A stretch of 64,000 nucleotides of DNA, from the NCBI GenBank assembly GCA_965248075.1, contig CBDFIL010000002.1, positions 744,001-808,000 on the forward strand, written 5' to 3'. Position 1 is the stretch's first letter, and each line of letters begins with the position of its first letter. The translations under genes and the position numbers were made by a program. The DNA is from VXNE01 sp965248075 (GTDB lineage Bacteria; Pseudomonadota; Gammaproteobacteria; Pseudomonadales; Azotimanducaceae). Of the stretch, positions 60,754 through 64,000 are shown piece by piece. The notes under the pieces are model-generated. The model searched no databases. It was not told where the DNA came from and worked only from the letters and a program-made list of their open reading frames with translations.

Positions 60754-61010
60754 GTAGGGGACACCCTTGTGGTGTCCCGTCCCGAATGCATGCAGGGCCC
60801 TGAGACGGGCGACCACAAGGGTCGCCCCTACGATCCCTGCCGAATCACCTGCGAAACCCGCCACGGCTGTAGGGGACGGGCTTGTCCCGTCCCGTTCCGA
60901 GTTCATGCACATCGCCGGGCGACCACAAGGGTCGCCCCTACAAATCGCCTCGAATCATGGGCCAAACGCCAGCACGGACCCTTCGGGGACGCCCTTGTGG
61001 CGTACCGTGT
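60754..61010. repeat. Cluster of REP elements
   Basis: Two full inverted pairs (60754-60831 with stems GGGACACC and GGGCGACC; 60869-60941 with stems GGGACGGG and GGGCGACC) and a decayed unit at about 60985-61008 (GGGGACGCCCTTGTGGCGTA). The 283-bp gap between convergent cupin and quinoprotein genes consists almost wholly of them. No gene. Confidence 0.85.
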
Positions 61011-63149
61011 TCAGCGGTCCGTGGATGTGGCCTCGTCCCCGGTCTGCTCGTAGGCCGCCCAGGCGCGATCGACGACGTATGCCTGCAGCGCCCGCGAGTC
61101 CTCCGGACTCATGCCCGCAGCGGCGAAACCCGGCATGCCGGCGGCGGCGCGGGTGCCCTCGAGCACGACCGGGTCCCACTCCTCGTGGGCGCTCCTGGGC
61201 ATGTAGCGCAGGTCCGGAAGTGCGCCGCCGAGCGCACGGGACCCCACTCCAAGTGCATGGGCGCCGTGGCAGCCGGTGCAGCCGTAGGCGCCCCAGAGCG
61301 TCTGGCCCGCGGCCACCTGTTCCGGGTTGGCCATGCGCGCGGGGGGCTCGGGCACGGGTACGACTGGCGTGGGGTCGGGCAAGCTGGCGTTGCCGCCCAG
61401 CTTGAACGCGAGTACGCGGGCGGGACCGCGTGCGTGGGGTGCGGCGGTGCGGGACTCGGCGCTGCCCACGATGCCGCCGGTACGGCCGATCGCGACCAGG
61501 ACGTACTGTTCCTGGCCCGCGCGATAGCTGACCGGCGCCGCCTGGATGGAGGAGCCGGTCTCGACGGACCAGAGCCGCTCCCCCGTGTCCGCGGCATAGG
61601 CCCGGAACTCTCCCGTCGCGGTGCCCTGGAAAACCAGGTTGCCGGCCGTCGACAGCACGCCGCCGTTGTAGGCAATGGGATGGTCGACCCTCCACCGGGT
61701 CTCGCGCGCGGCGGGATCCCAGGCCAGCAGGCGGCCGACGTCCGGCGGGATCTCCTCGTCCGGGCCGTAGCCGAGGGCTTCTATGTCGACGCCCATGCCG
61801 AGCAGGTCGCCGCCGCGGTAGGTGGAGGGCATGTCGGCCACGGGGATGTAGACCAGGCCCGTGACCGGGCTGTAGCTCATGGCCTGCCAGTTGTGGCTCC
61901 CCCAGACGTTCGGCCAGACGCGCACCGCCGCGCCGGACGCATCCGTGTAGTACTGCGCCTCCGGGTTCACGACGGGGCGCCCGGTCTCGATGTCGATCCC
62001 GCTGGCCCAGGTCACGGTCGCGATCGGGTCCGCGGAGAGCAGCCGGCCCGTGTTCGCGTCCAGCACGTAGAGGAAGCCGTTCTTCGGGGCTTCCAGCACC
62101 ACGCGGCGCGGGCCGCTTTGCAGGGTGATGTCCGTGACGATCTTGGGCATCGTCGCGTCATAGTCCCAGGCGTCTTCCGGGACGGTCTGGTAGTGCCACC
62201 GGTAGGCGCCGGTTTCCGCATCGACCGCGACCACGGAGTTGGTGAACAGGTTGTCCCCCGGCCCGCGCATCGCCACGTTCAGCGGCACGGTGCTCGCCGT
62301 GCCGAAGATGACCAGGCCGGTCTCGGGGTCGTAGCGGATGCCGTCCCACACGGCCCCGCCGCCGGCCTGTGCCCAGCCGCCGGTCCAGGTGCGCGACGCC
62401 ATCTCGAGGACATCGCTCTCGAAGCCGTTCTCGGGATCGCCCGGGACCGTCCAGAAGCGCCACAGTTCCTCTCCTGAGTCGGCGTCAAATGCGGTCACGG
62501 AACCGCGCACGGCGGTGTCCGATCCCGCGTAGCCCATGTAGACCCGGCCGCCCCCGACGCGGGGCGCACCGGTGATCCCCGGGCCCATCCCCTCGGTCGG
62601 GTCGCAGACGGCCGCTTCCCAGAGCTGCGCGCCGGCCGCCGCGTCGATGGCCACGAGTCGGCAGTCGCCGGTGCCGACATAGACCCGTCCCTCCCAGACG
62701 GCGACGCCCCGGTTCCAGCGTGACCAGAGGGAGTTGCCGAATCCCATGTCGAGGCGGACCTGGGGGTCGAACTGCCAGAGCAGGGCGCCGTCCGTGGCGT
62801 CGAGGGCGTAGACGACGCTCCGGATGCCCGTGAGGTAGACGACCCCGTCGATCACCAGCGGTTCCGCCGAGAGGCCGATCGGGCTCGGGACGTCCGTGGC
62901 CCACGCGAGGCCCAGCTCGCCGACATTCTCGTCCGAGATCCGCGACTGGGGACTGAAGTGCTCGCCGCTGAACCGACCGCCGTTGACCAGCCAGTTATCG
63001 CCGGAGTCGGCCTCGGCGAGGACGCGGCTCTCGGTCACGTTGCCGGCGGCCGGCTCGGGCGCCAGCGTCGCATCCGGCGCCGTCGGGGGCTCGCAGCCGG
63101 CGAGCAGCAGCACCGCTGCAGTGGGGATGCACAGGTTGCGGCAGCGCAT
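61011..63149 (-). CDS. PQQ-dependent dehydrogenase with C-terminal cytochrome c domain, lipoprotein
   Basis: 712 residues from the ATG at 63149 (GGAGAG box). The signal ends in a lipobox (VLLLAGC), so the mature protein should be lipid-anchored facing the periplasm. An eight-bladed propeller follows with repeated W-docking motifs (GALLWQFDPQV, GAQLWEAAVC, GERLWSVETG) and the catalytic Asp in DAWDYDATMP. Residues about 620-710 are a cytochrome c domain with haem motif GCTGCH and a distal Met in AGMPGF. It would oxidise an alcohol and pass electrons on. I see no adjacent Cys-Cys pair, a feature of classical methanol/ethanol dehydrogenases. Divergent from the TonB receptor. Confidence 0.92.
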   Translation of the reverse strand: MRCRNLCIPTAAVLLLAGCEPPTAPDATLAPEPAAGNVTESRVLAEADSGDNWLVNGGRFSGEHFSPQSRISDENVGELGLAWATDVPSPIGLSAEPLVIDGVVYLTGIRSVVYALDATDGALLWQFDPQVRLDMGFGNSLWSRWNRGVAVWEGRVYVGTGDCRLVAIDAAAGAQLWEAAVCDPTEGMGPGITGAPRVGGGRVYMGYAGSDTAVRGSVTAFDADSGEELWRFWTVPGDPENGFESDVLEMASRTWTGGWAQAGGGAVWDGIRYDPETGLVIFGTASTVPLNVAMRGPGDNLFTNSVVAVDAETGAYRWHYQTVPEDAWDYDATMPKIVTDITLQSGPRRVVLEAPKNGFLYVLDANTGRLLSADPIATVTWASGIDIETGRPVVNPEAQYYTDASGAAVRVWPNVWGSHNWQAMSYSPVTGLVYIPVADMPSTYRGGDLLGMGVDIEALGYGPDEEIPPDVGRLLAWDPAARETRWRVDHPIAYNGGVLSTAGNLVFQGTATGEFRAYAADTGERLWSVETGSSIQAAPVSYRAGQEQYVLVAIGRTGGIVGSAESRTAAPHARGPARVLAFKLGGNASLPDPTPVVPVPEPPARMANPEQVAAGQTLWGAYGCTGCHGAHALGVGSRALGGALPDLRYMPRSAHEEWDPVVLEGTRAAAGMPGFAAAGMSPEDSRALQAYVVDRAWAAYEQTGDEATSTDR

Positions 63150-63250
63150 GGCGACTCTCCTCTCCCGGCGGACGCGGCGGCCGGACACGCCGAAGGTAAC
63201 AGTGTTCGAGTATAGTTCGATACAGGTTGTCTCGGGGATGGAGGAACGTC

Positions 63251-64000
63251 ATGTGGAACGGTCGGGGATCCGCGCGAGCCTTGCGTCGAACGGGCGCCGT
63301 GATGAGCGCTTGCCTCTTGAGTATCGGGGGCCTCGCGGAAGACGCGGGCGATGCGGGCGCACGCAGCGACGCCGTCATCGAAGAGGTCATCGTGACGGCA
63401 CAGAAGCGGTCCGAGAGCCTGCAGGACGTGCCGGTCTCCATCACGGCGCTCACCAGCGAAGACCTGGAGGTGTTCCGTTTTCGCAACCTGGGCGAGCTTG
63501 CGTCCCAGGTCCCCAACATGGTGAACAGCACGGTGCAGGGCGACGGCACGCCGGTCTTCGGTCTGCGGGGCCTGGCCATGAACGACTGGAGTTTCCACCA
63601 GTCGAGCCCGGTGGTGACTTACATGGACGAGGTCTACAAGGGCAACCCGGCGCTGCTGGCGGTGCCGCTGTTCGACGTGGACCGCGTCGAGGTGCTGCGC
63701 GGGCCGCAGGGAACCCTGTACGGCAAGAACACCACCGGCGGCGCGGTGAATTTCATCACCCGGCGGCCCGTGATGCAGAACGAGCACTACGTGACGGTGG
63801 GCGCCGGCAACTACAGCCTGCTGGAAGCGCAGGCGGCGTTCAACGTGGTGCTCACAGACACCCTTGCGGTACGTCTGGCAGGCACGTTTTCGGATGCGGA
63901 GGGCTGGCTCGAGAACGTGAATCCCGGCGTCGACGACGCCTACTCCACCGATGCACGCGGAGTGCGCTTCACTGCGCTCTGGCAAGCCCGGGACAACGTG
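63251..64000 (+). CDS. TonB-dependent receptor, N-terminal part (runs off the window)
   Basis: 250 codons are present from the ATG at 63251 (GGAGG box 7 bases upstream) and the frame is open at the window edge. A signal peptide (TGAVMSACLLSIGGLAE) precedes the TonB box EEVIVTAQKRSESLQDVPVS. The plug domain follows with ELASQVPNMVNS, LRGLAMND, VEVLRGPQGTLYGKNTTGGAVNFITRRP and the first barrel strands. This subfamily imports diverse organic compounds. Divergent from the quinoprotein gene with 101 bp between starts, so the two may handle one substrate. Confidence 0.9.
   Translation, partial: MWNGRGSARALRRTGAVMSACLLSIGGLAEDAGDAGARSDAVIEEVIVTAQKRSESLQDVPVSITALTSEDLEVFRFRNLGELASQVPNMVNSTVQGDGTPVFGLRGLAMNDWSFHQSSPVVTYMDEVYKGNPALLAVPLFDVDRVEVLRGPQGTLYGKNTTGGAVNFITRRPVMQNEHYVTVGAGNYSLLEAQAAFNVVLTDTLAVRLAGTFSDAEGWLENVNPGVDDAYSTDARGVRFTALWQARDNV

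Overview
The window comes from a high-GC bacterium, most likely an uncultured proteobacterium. The housekeeping genes (cysS, lipA, asnS), the MdlAB-like and MacB-like ABC systems, two TonB-dependent receptors and a lipoprotein quinoprotein all point to a Gram-negative cell. Genes of the DmdC, PhyH, UGSC and GrdB-like families suggest an aerobic heterotroph of marine type, but that is inference; no rRNA or other species marker is present.

Layout. 0-5.3 kb: minus-strand housekeeping genes (cysS, an M17 aminopeptidase, lipA, a NADAR protein, a small membrane protein). 5.3-6.4 kb: a repeat zone in which an ORF-deleted group II intron sits inside a palindromic REP element. 6.4-23 kb: an AidB-like acyl-CoA dehydrogenase, an MFS exporter, threonine ammonia-lyase, a VOC protein, asnS coupled to a heterodimeric ABC exporter, a DUF3014 protein, a DUF482 acyltransferase, and an adaptor/ATPase/two-permease system. 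23-24.1 kb: a tandem array of about 18 REP units. 24.1-30 kb: an operon of RraA, a thioredoxin-like protein and a UGSC selenoprotein (in-frame TGA), opposed by two acyl-CoA dehydrogenases. 30-31.3 kb: vapBC and tRNA-Val/tRNA-Asp. 31.3-58 kb: an accessory catabolic region (enolase-superfamily enzyme, MFS, SDRs, D-aminoacylase, two PhyH oxygenases, serine hydrolase, two GSTs, TonB receptor, amidohydrolase, Baeyer-Villiger monooxygenase, tandem alpha/beta hydrolases, GMC oxidoreductase), with a decaying stretch at 49.6-52.8 kb that also holds a second selenoprotein (GrdB-like, UPxC). 58-64 kb: MFS, redoxin remnant, cupin, quinoprotein with a cytochrome c domain, and the start of another TonB receptor.

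Three themes stand out. First, two genes are split by in-frame TGA codons that fit selenocysteine, so the host should decode Sec; ordinary gene calling would report each as two fragments. Second, the window is crowded with small non-autonomous repeats: a REP/BIME family with a GTAG head, a CTTGT loop and covarying stems, whose GTAG repeatedly supplies the stop codon of the adjacent gene; a roughly 130-bp element found in-frame inside vapC; and two MITE-like elements with terminal inverted repeats. Third, several genes carry frameshifts or insertions (ABC exporter subunit, monooxygenase, class II aldolase, VOC fragment, redoxin fragment). These may be real decay or, for single-base shifts, assembly error.

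All family assignments are from reading motifs; no database search was run.
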